The translations under genes were made by a program, and so were the position numbers. Source: Iris pallida (Eukaryota; Streptophyta; Magnoliopsida; Asparagales; Iridaceae). From it: a stretch of DNA of 64,000 nucleotides. Under the pieces are notes generated by a model, which did not search any database, had not been told where the DNA came from, and worked only from the letters and a program-made list of their open reading frames with translations. The DNA lies in NCBI GenBank assembly GCA_029216955.1, contig JANAVB010010791.1, positions 840,685-904,684 of the forward strand, given 5' to 3'. Positions 35,900-46,625 of this stretch are shown here, one piece after another (the first letter of the stretch is position 1; each line of letters begins with the position of its first letter).

Positions 35900-35907
35900 C
35901 AAAAACA

Positions 35908-36096
35908 TGTAACGTCCCAGTCCCAAAATATATAGGACCAAGTACGTGAACAAGTCAGCTGCCCATATACGAAGAATACTCCAATATATGGAATCCTCGT
36001 ATACGTACATAAGTTGTATATAAAATAATCACAGGCCAGAATAATATAATCTAATCTCATCACAGCTCAACACAGAAGATAATAGAGTCCAGATAA
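35908..36096 (-). repeat. Element H 5' LTR, inner part (interrupted by element D)
   Basis: Starts (plus strand) TGTAACGTCCCAGTCCC next to the primer site. After 189 bp it is cut by element D; gataa at 36092-36096 is the target duplication. It resumes at 52741. Confidence 0.75.
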
Positions 36097-37037
36097 TGTA
36101 GAGCCTAAAAATCAAGTTGCGCCATATTTTTACCACACAACAATCAAGTTGCGCCACTGTTTTAAAGCTTGAAGGATCAAACTGTGCCACTGATTAGGTT
36201 GTGCCTAACAACAGACTGCGCCTAAATCATATTGCGTCCAAGCCTACATGGCATCTGACATTTATTGACATCATTGTCTGACAGTACTGATAGCTGACAG
36301 CACGATAAACGAAAAAAATCTCTTCGAAACCCTCAAAGCGTGCCGTTCGAGGAGATTTAATTGACAGCTGTCCTGCACACCCTACAAGTTGCGCCTAGGC
36401 ACAATCCGGATAAATTCCCTGCACACCCTGCAAGTTGCGCCTAGGCACAATCTGAATAAATTCTTCTTGTATATTCAAAAGCTGCCACGTGTCTATGCAC
36501 TAAGTTGTGTCTAGGCGCAACCCAATCAGGCGCAAGTTGACTGAAGCTCGTGCAGCCTGATAAAGTCGAGATAACTTACATTCTAAAGCACGATGACGTG
36601 GCGCACATGTCACTAATATCTCAAAACGTGTCCACTACTCTGTACACGACCATGCGCATCTCAATCACATGATGCCACATGTCTAAATACAGTTAGTACA
36701 TGATTGTGTAACTGAATGGAAGTTGGCGCAACATAAGGTTGGCGCAACCCAAAGTGGCGCAATTCAGCCTCGCGCACATCAGAATAACTGCTAAAATAGT
36801 TATTTCCAGAACTCTATAAATAGAGTTTCCAATCATTATCAAAGGATCACAGAGATCAGGAACTTTTGTAAAATTGATGCTGTATTCTCCAGAGGCTCTA
36901 GTCTTCAAGTTCACATCGTCCAAGGGATAAAGTGATCGTCTTCCGATCAGATTCCTAAAGTTGTACTTCCCTAGAATTAATTGTACTTTGTACGATTCTT
37001 TGTAAGTTTGTTATAAACTTTTTTATTTTTGCAAACA
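36097..37037 (+). repeat. Element D 5' LTR (941 bp)
   Basis: TGTAGAGCCT...TTTTGCAAACA. It is rich in gttgcgc/gcgcaac words (for example 36117, 36148, 36385, 36433, 36725). The TATA box is at 36815-36822. The partner LTR has small indels and a TA instead of CA end. Confidence 0.93.
36815..36822 (+). promoter_or_regulatory. TATA box of LTR D
   Basis: TATAAATA inside CTCTATAAATAGAG; the 3' LTR has the same at 52517-52524. Confidence 0.75.
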
Positions 37038-37040
37038 AAA

Positions 37041-37059
37041 TGGCGACTCTTCTGGGGAC
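37041..37059 (+). other. Primer-binding site of element D (tRNA-Arg type)
   Basis: TGGCGACTCTTCTGGGGAC, 3 nt after the LTR. It resembles the complement of a plant tRNA-Arg 3' end (TGGCGACTCCGCTGGGGA as recalled) with two mismatches. The first in-frame ATG of gag (37040) overlaps this site. Confidence 0.7.
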
Positions 37060-37255
37060 GACTTTCTCCTCCGATGAGAAGGTGACAACTCAATGTGATG
37101 ATGCGTCGATCGGCAAGACGCAGAAGACTCTGGTTGTTCAAATCAACTAGACAGCCTACGAGGATATAATCAACTACAAGAGCAACAAGCGCACTGTGGC
37201 TATCGGCAAGAACAAAACTGTGTGGTCTTCTAAGTCTTCTACAGTTGCTATTGTT

Positions 37256-37490
37256 CAGGCGCAGTCCACTCTTCCTGCTGCTCAGGTGCAGTCCACTCTT
37301 CCTGCTGCTCAGGCGCAGTCCACTCTTCCCGCTGCTCAGGCGCAGTCCACTCTTCCTGTTGCCAAGGTACAATCCATTCTTCCTACTGCCAAGGCACAGT
37401 CCACTCATGCTGCTGCTAAGGCACAGTCAACCCATCTTACTGCCAAGTCACAGTCAACCCATTTTACTGCCAAGGCACAATATGCTGCTA
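37256..37490 (+). repeat. 27-bp tandem repeat in the gag of element D
   Basis: About eight or nine degenerating units of caggcgcagtccactcttcc plus 7 bases, encoding QAQSTLPAA-like nonapeptides. The first units are nearly identical; later ones diverge (AKAQSTHLT). Confidence 0.85.
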
Positions 37491-38500
37491 AGGTGCAACC
37501 AGTAGCCCATTTGGCTATGGCGCAACCTAAGCACTCAGTTGTCCAGGCGTAGTCTGATCACCATGCTGCTCTGGCGCAACCCAAAGGAATTAGTCTTTTG
37601 GCTATTCCCCCTTCTTCTCCAGTTCTGAACTCGGAGAAACAATGTTCTATTACTAAAAATAGACAGAACAAAGGAAAGGGTCATGTTACACTTCCTCAAC
37701 TGGCACAACCTGTGCCTAAGGTGATCCTACAACAAAACATAGGGAAATGCTTTTTAGCTAGCCCTCTACAAAATAAAAGAAAGCACCTTTTGGTCTTTTC
37801 TTAATCTTCCCTAGTCTATGACTCAGAGGAGGATATATCAGATTTCATTTCCTTAAACAGAGGTCTTCAAATCACTGCTAGGGGATAGAATATTGATCAA
37901 AGAGGTATCTTGCCTACCCCTATGGGGATTGTTCAAGATCTTCCAACCTTGCATATTTCAAGATCCAAGCAAGGAAAATTGACAGTATCTCAAACAGAGG
38001 CACCCGAAGCAGAATTATCTGATTTACGTGCTTATCTCAATAGGCGTCAATCAGTATCAACTTCGATAAAATGCAAGAATCCTATGCCAAAGGCCAATAT
38101 GTACCAGAAACAAAAGTTTGAAAAGAATGACCCAATCACTTATGCTAATAAGTTAAGTACTTTTTTGTACACTCATGGAACTAAGCATCTTAAGAACAGG
38201 AGACATGTTCCTAACATCATTAAGGAATATATTCCTCCGACTTATTCTCGTCCTATAGTGGTGACTGATCTCCTGGAACGTCTTACACAAAGACAGGAGA
38301 TCACAGAGATGTCTCACTTACCTCTAAATCACTCATCAGAACGCCACTGCCTTCATGAAGTGGTCATCAAGTGTTGTTTCCAATCAGCTAAACGATCAGT
38401 CTTTGATCGTCTAAACTATACTTCAACTCCTGAACCTATGACAGGAGATGAAGACGAGCTATTATATGCTTCTGTCAATATGACTTCCTGAGATACTGGG

Positions 38501-40300
38501 GGTAGAAAATCATCAAAGCTGGCTCGTCTCGTAATCTGAGTCAGCAATACTTGAGACAACTCCGTGAATCCAGTGAAGGGGTCTTTCAATATACCAGATC
38601 GAAAGATCGTAATTCGGATCAAGATGTCTTCAATCAGGAAGATCTTTCCATTACTCATCTAGGAGGGGATTCTTTGTCTGATTTTGATGCAGATAGTGAA
38701 AGCTCTGAATAAACTATCTCATCAATAGTGGCAAGAGAGGTAACAGCATATGCCATTACAGAAGATCAAGATGCTTCTAGTTCAGCCAGTCAAGAGTAAC
38801 GAATTGCTGCACTAGAGGATAAACGGAAGACCATGGCTGAAATGGTCGCAAGTATGCACACTATAATCGTGGCTCAACATGTAGTGCCACCGGTTATAAA
38901 TTCTACCACAAATCCTAAGCTCATAGCATCTTCTGTACCGGTTAATGTTAGTCTGGAGGTACCACCTCCTCAGGTTAATTTTGTACCAGTCCAAGCTGCT
39001 CCAAGTCAGTCTGGTGCTGGAGGTGGTAATTATCATGTTGTTCATCCTCCAAACAATTCAAATCAACCCACCAATTCCCAAACATCAGGGGATGCTAATG
39101 AGGCTGTAAAACTCTTACGCACTCAGTTTGAGGCCTTCAAGCAGAAGGATGGTCTACAAAGACTTAGGATAAAACAACCTTATCCTGTAGAATGGAAGGA
39201 GGTTCAATTTCCTCCTAAATACAAGCTTCCAACCATTATGCTGTTTGATGGTAGCACTTCTCCAAGTCAGTACATCAATCATTTTGAAGTGATGACTGAT
39301 CAATTGCAGCCAAATAATGCTCTCCTTACCTGAGTGTTCGTCGGTTGTTTAGCCGATGCAGCATACGACTGCTACCGTAGCTTGCCTGATGGCTGCATAA
39401 CTTCTTTTACTAGTTTCAAGCAAATATTCTTGGAACGATTATATGAGGGAGTCAACGATATGACGATGTCTTCCCTTATCAAAATTAGACAAAGGCACAA
39501 TGAATCCACAAAAAGCTTCATTGAAAGATTCTGTCGAGAGATACTTAAAATGCCTTTATGAACTCTATCTGCTGTAACAATAGACACTTACAAATCAAAC
39601 TTGTTGCCTATTATCAGTATGTGGACGGGATCAACACAATTCCAAGATTGCCCTTCTATCATTGTGAATGCCAAGGCGGCAGAAGTTAGCGCAGAGAAGT
39701 TCAAGCAGTTAGGTGTTCAAATGAATCATCCTAACCAAGATGAACATTCCACACCTGGTGGTAATAATTGCCAGAATAATCGCAAGGGTAAAGAAACATT
39801 GGCCATTAATCTCAAGGGCAAGGAGTCACTGGCTGTTAATGTTTCTCAGAAGGCACCCACTCCATCAGCACCACCACAGAAAGTACCTCGTCCAAAAGAA
39901 GAGTATTCTTTTGATAAAGATGATATTATGAGCATCTTCGATTGCTTGATCAAAAGCAATAAGCTTCAACTGCCGGAGGCAAAACGGCCAAAAGAAGTAG
40001 GTAAAACCGACCACCCTAAATATTGTATTTATCACAGATTTATAGGGCATCCAACCAGAGCATGCTATGTGCTCAAAGGCAAAATCCATGAGATGGTCAA
40101 CACTGGAGCAGTTACCCTCCAGTAGGATGAGAATACTGTGACAGCCAATGTCGTCTCTGTACAGTTTGGTGATTTTCCACCACAATTAGTACAAGATGGT
40201 GTTGTCCCCATTCCAAGGGCTACTCTCAAAATCGTGAACCTTCCACCTCCCCAATATGAAGGACTTGTTCCTTCATCCACTCATAAAGGAGAAATTATAT
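38501..40300 (+). pseudogene. Element D gag capsid and nucleocapsid region
   Basis: One frame from about 38500, with stops near 38710, 38798, 39331, 39559, 40123 and 40300. Landmarks: heptad-like AALEDKRKTMAEMVASM, the retrotransposon gag core (WKEVQFPPKYKLPTIMLFDG, SPSQYINHFEVMTDQL, SFTSFKQIFLERLYEG, ESTKSFIERFCREIL), and a Tat-type nucleocapsid motif YCIYHRFIGHPTRACYVLK near 40020. Several stops are TGA at plausible Trp positions. Confidence 0.88.
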
Positions 40301-41470
40301 AGATTCATCCAGATCTAGTGGCAGACTTTGAAGTGCCTTCCTCTTCTAATCAAAAAAAGCGCTCCAAAACTAAATCCAAGAGCTGCAACATGGTATCCTT
40401 TGAACCAGTAGCAGAAGAAAAAATTCTAATTGGCACCATATCTGGGAAATCTTACCACAGAGAGTATTCTAAAACTCAAGAGTATCATGCCCCATCTCCT
40501 GATGATCCTCCTACATCATCTTCTCCTGCTGAGAATATACTATCTACATCCTCGCCGATAGTGGAACCAATTCCTCCTAAATCGACATCAGCAAACAAAG
40601 GAAAATAACTCGTCTGTTTTGACAAAGCATTGAAGAAGTCCTCATCTCTTGGACTTGAGAAGCCATATAATTTTGATATATTGGCTCAATTGGCCAATAC
40701 TCCAGCAAGATTGTCAATTTTTGAACTCTTACGTCTCTCAAAAGAAACTCGAGAAACGCTAAGTGAAGCCTTGATACAGGTTGATGCCAGTCTTACTCTC
40801 CTCAAGAAGCCTGAAAAGGAGCCTGTTAGTTGTACACATTATCATAGTGTATTTGAATTAATGCCCAATATTACTTTTATACAAGATGACTTGCTTTTAG
40901 AAGACAATCGTCATGATCGTCCTCTATATTTCACGGAGTATATGGACACCATGAAAGTCGATCGCATTTTGATTAACCCAGGGTCTGCTCTTAGTATCAT
41001 GCTGAAATCCTTGTTGGATGCTTTGAAGATCCCCGTGCATAATCTTTCTACAACTATCACTACCATCATGGGGTTCAATCAAGGAAGAAGTGAACCTTTG
41101 GGGAAGATACGTCTGAAACTCCAAATCGACAATCTTCGTACAAAGGTGACTTTCTATGTGATTGATAATCATGGTTCATACAATGCTTTATTGGGAAGAC
41201 CATTCCTACATGAACACAATAATGTACCTTCTACTCTCCACTAATGTTTCAAATATGTGGATGGCAATGGAGAAGTACAAAAAGAAGTCGCAGACCTTAA
41301 TCCTTTCAAGGGGGTTGAAGCGTACTGCAATGACTCTCGTATGTACAAAGAGAAATTCATGAAGGTGGTACTGGCAATGGATACAGATGAAGAACAGAAA
41401 GGTATGTCGAATGATACTCTGGTGATTCCTGTCAAGGGCGTACTTCCTGTCCTCAATCTTCCAAACCATT
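40301..41470 (+). pseudogene. Element D protease region
   Basis: The frame continues from gag (stops near 40606 and 41242). The protease core reads VDRILINPGSALSIM near 40960-41000 and ends with YNALLGRPFLH near 41180. The active-site Asp expected in LVDPGSA-type Tat proteases is Asn here (AAC), a G-to-A change that would abolish catalysis. Confidence 0.82.
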
Positions 41471-42400
41471 GACTATCTACCTTCCTTCTCACAAGAAGCA
41501 GCCTCCTGGTGTTAATCAGGAACAAAGGGAGCTCACCTCTTCTGAGCCACTTGTAATCGAACTTCGTCGTAAAAAGCCTCCTCCTCCTTCTCGCTCTTCT
41601 TCTCCCCCTCTGGTTATCAATCTGACTAAGCCTGTTAAGGCTAAAGGTCCTGTTGTAAATGATGGTGTAAAAATCAATAAAGCATCTCCTTTGCAGTAAA
41701 CTGATGTCTCTTATTATACTCAATATTATTGTGATATGCTAGATAGCTTTAAACCACTTACAATAGGAGTCGTATCATCTCTACGAAATGTGGTATCATT
41801 AGATTTAATAAAAGAATCGTACTTCTTAGTACCGTCTCGAAAGAAAGGTGAAGTGCCTATACTTTTTAATAAACGATAAGAACAAAAAATCATGCTTGAC
41901 AATGATAATAAGGATGATATAGGAAGGTTACACTTACGTCGCTATAGTCCACAATCTAAGGCAGTCATCCGTAAAATGGGCTATGATTTCAGAACTGGTC
42001 TCGATAGTGGTAAAGGAAGACGAACTTCTCTTCGTATTTTCGTTTCGAAAGAAAAATCACAACAATATTATAGTAAAGCGAAGCGGGGATTAGGTTATAC
42101 TTCACCACCTCCAACTCCAAAACCTTCCGAATCCGATGAAGATAAACGATCTAACTTTTCTGATTCTATCTCATAGGATTCTGATACCAGTATTAGTCAT
42201 GTTCATCGGGTAATAGTATCTTCTAACATGGTGTCTGCTGAGTTCTCAGAAGATGACGAAAATGATATTGAAGAAGCTCATAAAGTAGACCCTTGGGCAC
42301 AAAGGATGGACAATCAGTGGGTACTCCATTTTGAAAAACGAGAACCACCTACTGAGGATTAACTAATTCAGATCGATGTTGGAGAGAAAGATGTGCCATG
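41471..42400 (+). pseudogene. Element D protease-RT linker with G-patch-like motif
   Basis: Frame 3 relative to the window. Pro/Lys-rich linker, then IRKMGYDFRTGLDSGKGRR near 41965-42025 and AKRGLGYTSPP near 42075. These match the G-patch-like motif found between protease and RT in Tat elements; RNA binding is inferred. A stop occurs near 42176. Confidence 0.75.
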
Positions 42401-43440
42401 ACCGATCTTCATTAGCAAAAATCTCCCAGAAGATGATAAACAAGAACTAATTCACCCCATTCGTGAATATATTGATATCTTTGCTTGGAGTTATAAGTCG
42501 GGATTAGATCCTCAAGTCGTAACACATAAACTTAACATCTTGCCTAATGCCAAGCCAGTCAAACAACAACAACGGCGATTCAAGCCTGAAATGATGGATG
42601 CGATTGATGATAAAGTCAAAAAATTTATCGCTTGCGGTTTATCAGAGAAGAACAGCATCCTGACTGGGTAGACAACGTTGTACCAGTTTTAAAGAAAATT
42701 GGGAAGGTTCGGGTATGAATAGACTTTCGGGATCTCAATGATGCTTGCCCTAAAGATGAATTCCCTCTTCCAATTACTGATGTCATGATCGATAATACTT
42801 GTGGATTCGAATGAATTTCTTTTATGGATGTATTTTCTGGATATAATCAAATTCGGATGAATCCTGAAGATGAAAAACATACTTCATTCCGTACTCCTCG
42901 CGGGATATACTGTTATACAGTCATGCCTTTCGGTCTTAAGAACGCAGGTGCAACTTACCAGCGGGCTATGAGTAAAATCTTTTGAAACCATTTGCAAAAG
43001 ACTGTCGAATGCTATGTTGATGATATTGCCATCAAAATTCATGTAAAGGAAGATCACATCCAAGATTTAAGAACTATCTTTAATTTAATGCGCTAGCATC
43101 AACTCAAAATGAACTCCACCAAGTCTTTCTTGGGTGTCTCTAATGGCAAATTTCTCGGATTCGTTATTACCTCTAAAGGTATACATGTTGATCCCGAGAA
43201 AATCAAAGCCATTCAAGAGATGCGTCCTCCACACAACCTAAAAGAGCTACGAGGATTCCAAGGTCGACTTGCGTACATCAGGCGATTCATTTCGAATTTA
43301 TCAGGACGTTGTAGACCATTTACCCAGTTAATGAAGAAAGGTGTATCTTTCATTTGGACGGAAGAATGTCAACGAGCATTTGATGACATAAAACAGTATT
43401 TGATGAATCTACTGGTCCTTGTACCACCGATCTCAAGAAT
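42401..43440 (+). pseudogene. Element D reverse transcriptase
   Basis: Tat RT: YIDIFAWSYKSGLDPQVV, QQQRRFKPEMMDAI, then a frameshift near 42636, FRDLNDACPKDEFPLP, SFMDVFSGYNQIRMNPED, TVMPFGLKNAGATYQRAM, catalytic ECYVDDIAIK near 43010-43035, and FLGFVITSKGIHVDPEKI. TGA stops near 42716, 42812 and 42983 lie at positions where Trp or another residue is expected; TAG near 43094. Confidence 0.93.
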
Positions 43441-44540
43441 ACCCTTCTTAATGTATGTCCAGGCGATGGACCATTCATTGGGGCATTGTTGGCTCAAAAG
43501 AACAAGGAAGGTCATGAACAAGCCATCTACTACCTTCGTCGAACGATGATTCGAGCTGAACATCGTTATAGTCCGGTGGAAAAGGAATGTTTAGCCTTAA
43601 TGTTTGTTATTCAAAATACATTACATTATCGGCTAAACTATTCATGTTATTACTCGAGTCAATCCCCTTCGAGTCTTAATGAAGAATCCCAGTACACTCA
43701 ATTCTAGGCTTGCTACATGGGCCATATTATTAGCACAATATGATATGGTATATGTTCCTCAAAAGTCTGTGAAAGGTCAAGCACTAGTTGATTTTTTAGC
43801 AGCTCATCCTATTCCTGAAAAATCTAAACTCTATGATAAAATTCTAGACGAGACATTGGAATCAAATATGATCTTAGAAGAATTCCCTACTTGGCGTTTA
43901 TTCTCCGACGGAGCGTCTAGAATTAGACCTGGAGGCACCCTTGTTGCTGGAGTAGGAATTGTTCTTGTTTCACCAGATGAATTAGCTATTCTGATAGCTT
44001 ATTCTTTGGATGAGTCGTGCTCCAACAATGTAGCAGAATACAATGCTTTGCTCATTGGACTCCAATTAGCCAAACAACTAGATATTGAATACCTCAAAGT
44101 ATATGGCGATTCTAAGTTGATTGTTAATCAGGTTAGAGGCATATATGAAGTCCGACATCAAGATCAGATACCATATCACGAAGCAGCAATCAGAATAGCT
44201 TCTTCGTTTAAAGGATTCTTCATCGAACATGTACGTCGAGCTTGTAACACAGAAGCTAATGCCTTGGCTAACCTAGCTACGGTATTGACAGTTCCAGTCA
44301 AAAGACAACAAATGGTTGTTATCTCTAATAGAGAACTATTTTGTATTGAAAATAACCATAACATTGAATTCAGTAATTCAACTGAAGTCAATGTCGTTAG
44401 CGAGGACTGGAGAGCACCTTTCATCTATTTTGTAGTACATGACATATTACCAGAAGATCCTAAGGAAGCTACAAGTATGAGTCGTCGATCGCTTTGATTC
44501 TATTATAATCATACCACAAAAACTCTCTTTCGAAGAACTT
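43441..44540 (+). pseudogene. Element D RNase H plus archaeal-type RNase H
   Basis: The first RNase H is split by frame changes near 43480 and 43660; YLRRTMIRAEHRYSPVEKE and CLALMF mark it. After a linker (GQALVDFLAAHPIP) comes a second, archaeal-type RNase H in an open frame at 43679-44497: WRLFSDGASR (Asp), NNVAEYNALL (Glu), KVYGDSKLIVNQVRG (Asp), and NTEANALANLA, where the last catalytic Asp expected in this family is Asn. The second RNase H is the hallmark of Tat elements. Confidence 0.93.
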
Positions 44541-45660
44541 TTGATTACTTTTGAGATGTCTTGCTGGTGATAAAGTAAAGCAGATATTACGCAAAGCTCA
44601 TGATGGCATTTTTGGAGCACATCAGCCTGGTCCTAAATTACAGGATCGTATTCGACGTATGGGCTATTATTAGCCCTCTATGGTATCAGATACTATTGAC
44701 TATGCAAGAAAATGCCGAGCATGTCAGATTCATGCAGATTTTATTCACCAACCGTCAAAATTTCTTCATCCGACTGCTATCTCATGGCCCTTCAAAGCTT
44801 GGGACATGGATATAATTGGGCCTATCAATCCTTCTTCATGTAAAGGATATTGGTTTATCTTGGCTATAATCGATTATTTCTCTAAATGGGCTGAAGCTAT
44901 ACCTTTAGCTGAAGTAAAGACTAGTAGTGTCATCAACTTCATCAAACATCATGTGATATACAGATTTGGTGTAACTTGTCGAATCATCCATGATAATGGG
45001 CCATAATTCATCAGCCAGAAGTTTACTAGATTCTGTGATGACAACAGAATCAATAATGTTGCTTCTACAACCTATAATCCTACGGCTAACGGGTTAGCTG
45101 AAGCATTCAACAAGACTATTATTAAACTCCATAAAAAGTTTGTTTCTATTAATAAACGTAATTGGAGTGAGAAGCTTGGAGAATGTCTATGGGCTTATCC
45201 CACTACAGTACGTAATCCCACGGGTTGTACACCTTTTTCTCTGGTATATGGATGTGAAGCTGTTTTACCGTTGGAAATTCAAATTCCATCCTTGAGAATT
45301 GCCATTGCTAATGAACTTACTACAGAAAATAATGATCGTCTTCGGCTTCAAGAATTGGAGGCGATCGATGAGAAAAGGCTACTGGCCCAACAATATATTC
45401 AACTTTATCAAGCCCGAATTTTAAAAGCTTTCAATCGCAAAGTCAAAGTGCGCACATTTCAGGAAGGCGAGCTAGTTCTTACAGTCAGATGTCCTATGAC
45501 TATGACTCACATGAGCAAAGACAAGTTCGAGGAAAAATAGGAAGGTCCATATGTGATAAATAAGGTTTTCTCAAATGGAGCCTATCAACTAACAGATATG
45601 GATGGCAGAGTTGCTATGATGCCTATCAATGGCAAATTTCTCAAGAAATATTATGTATAA
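44541..45660 (+). pseudogene. Element D integrase
   Basis: Zinc-binding region (AHDGIFGAHQPG, then CRACQIHADF, 44595-44740), core with AWDMDIIGPINP (Asp), IIHDNGP (Asp) and GLAEAFNKT (Glu position), then GPYVINKVFSNGAYQL and the closing GKFLKKYYV with TAA at 45658-45660. A TAG follows MGYY near 44671 and a TAA follows the second Asp near 45004. No chromodomain, as usual for Tat. Confidence 0.92.
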
Positions 45661-45739
45661 AAGTAAAATGTTCTTCATTCAGAGAAATGATGTAAATAAA
45701 GTTCATTTTATTTCAAAATCAGAAAAGAGTTACATAATA

Positions 45740-45985
45740 TTAAAGATGGGGACGAGGACCCGATCCTTCATGATTAAATACATGATTGGCCAGTAATTCA
45801 AACATCTCGTTGTCTGAACACACTAGTAACTCACATGCGGCTACCCTTACTGCTTCTTCTTCGGCAGTCTTCCCAGGTTCCACCAACTTGGCAATCAAGT
45901 CCTGCTCTGGTGCAGGAACAGTCGAGCCTTCACCCACTTCTTTCTGAGGAGGCACCGGAGGCTCAGCAGGAGGCGTCTCGGTCAT
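45740..45985 (-). CDS. Small antisense gene of element D, 81 codons, unknown function
   Basis: An intact minus-strand frame, MTETPPAEPPVPPQKEVG to GSGPRPHL, of 81 residues. The N-terminal third is Pro/Glu-rich; the rest looks helical (LIAKLVEPGKTAEEEAVRV, CSDNEMFELLANHVF). A TATAAATA box lies 88 bp upstream (46073-46080) and an AATAAA signal (45708-45713) 27 bp past the stop. It fits between the stop of integrase (45660) and the 3' end of the larger antisense gene. I do not recognise the protein. The start is the first ATG after the TATA box. Its intact state among decayed genes is notable, but a short frame could survive by chance. Confidence 0.55.
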   Translation of the reverse strand: MTETPPAEPPVPPQKEVGEGSTVPAPEQDLIAKLVEPGKTAEEEAVRVAACELLVCSDNEMFELLANHVFNHEGSGPRPHL

Positions 45986-46072
45986 TTCTTCGATCTTCAG
46001 AGTGAGCAAATCTTTAGAAGATATTTTGTACAGAAAGAAAAGAATTTGAAGATATCTACGAAATTTTTGCTC

Positions 46073-46080
46073 TATTTATA
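46073..46080 (-). promoter_or_regulatory. TATA box of the small antisense gene
   Basis: Minus strand TATAAATA in the context CTATAAATAGAGC, the same core as the LTR promoter of element D. Confidence 0.55.
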
Positions 46081-46294
46081 GACAGAATGACTAGATAGTC
46101 AGCTTCGAGAACCGATGCGACTTTTACTCTTCAAAAAAAGTCCAAATGTTCATTCATTTTTATTCATTCAATGTCCTTTCCTCGAAAACTGAAATGACTA
46201 TTCATTCATTCACTTTCTTCGAATTTTCATTCATTTATCCATGAATCTTGGCATTTATTGTCTCTTATTTTCTTTATTGTAAATAACAGGAATT

Positions 46295-46497
46295 CACGTC
46301 CCCCACACCTCTGAATTTCGATTATCTACATCATCAACTTGTCACGTCCCGATTACCTCTGATAAAGTTGTCTATTGAAATAATAGTATTGCTAAACTTT
46401 ATATTCTGCCATGTCCATATTACCTCTGAATAGATATAATAAATATTATTATTTTCTAAATCAAGAGATATATCATGTCCAAGTACCTCTGAATATA
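46295..46497 (-). repeat. Four dispersed copies of a 20-bp motif upstream of the small antisense gene
   Basis: Copies start at 46295, 46343, 46410 and 46474 and share cacgtcc/catgtcc followed 5-6 bases later by acctctga. They are spaced 48, 67 and 64 bp in AT-rich non-coding sequence, 215-425 bp upstream of the TATA box of the small gene and just beyond the end of the large one. Regulatory use is inference. Confidence 0.6.
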
Positions 46498-46625
46498 TTT
46501 TCTATTCTATTACTTATATCTATAACAAGATATGCAACAAGTAATGGAACCACATAAAAAGTTTCTCATTTTATTTCTATTTTAAAAAATATATTGTAAT
46601 AAAAAGGCAACAAGTTTTGCTCATT

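Larger units (their letters stand above)
37040..38500 (+). pseudogene. Element D N-terminal gag region with 9-residue repeats
   Basis: A frame starting MATLLGTTFSSDEK, with its ATG overlapping the primer site, runs to about 38490 with stops near 37148, 37550, 37802 and 37886. After about 70 codons it contains a Gln/Ala/Pro-rich repeat (unit QAQSTLPAA). The C-terminal part (37910-38491) has a region with SVFDRL, a motif seen in gag of Tat relatives. The first 0.9 kb could be a separate upstream ORF as in Ogre elements; this was not resolved. A frameshift near 38490 separates it from the capsid region. Confidence 0.65.
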
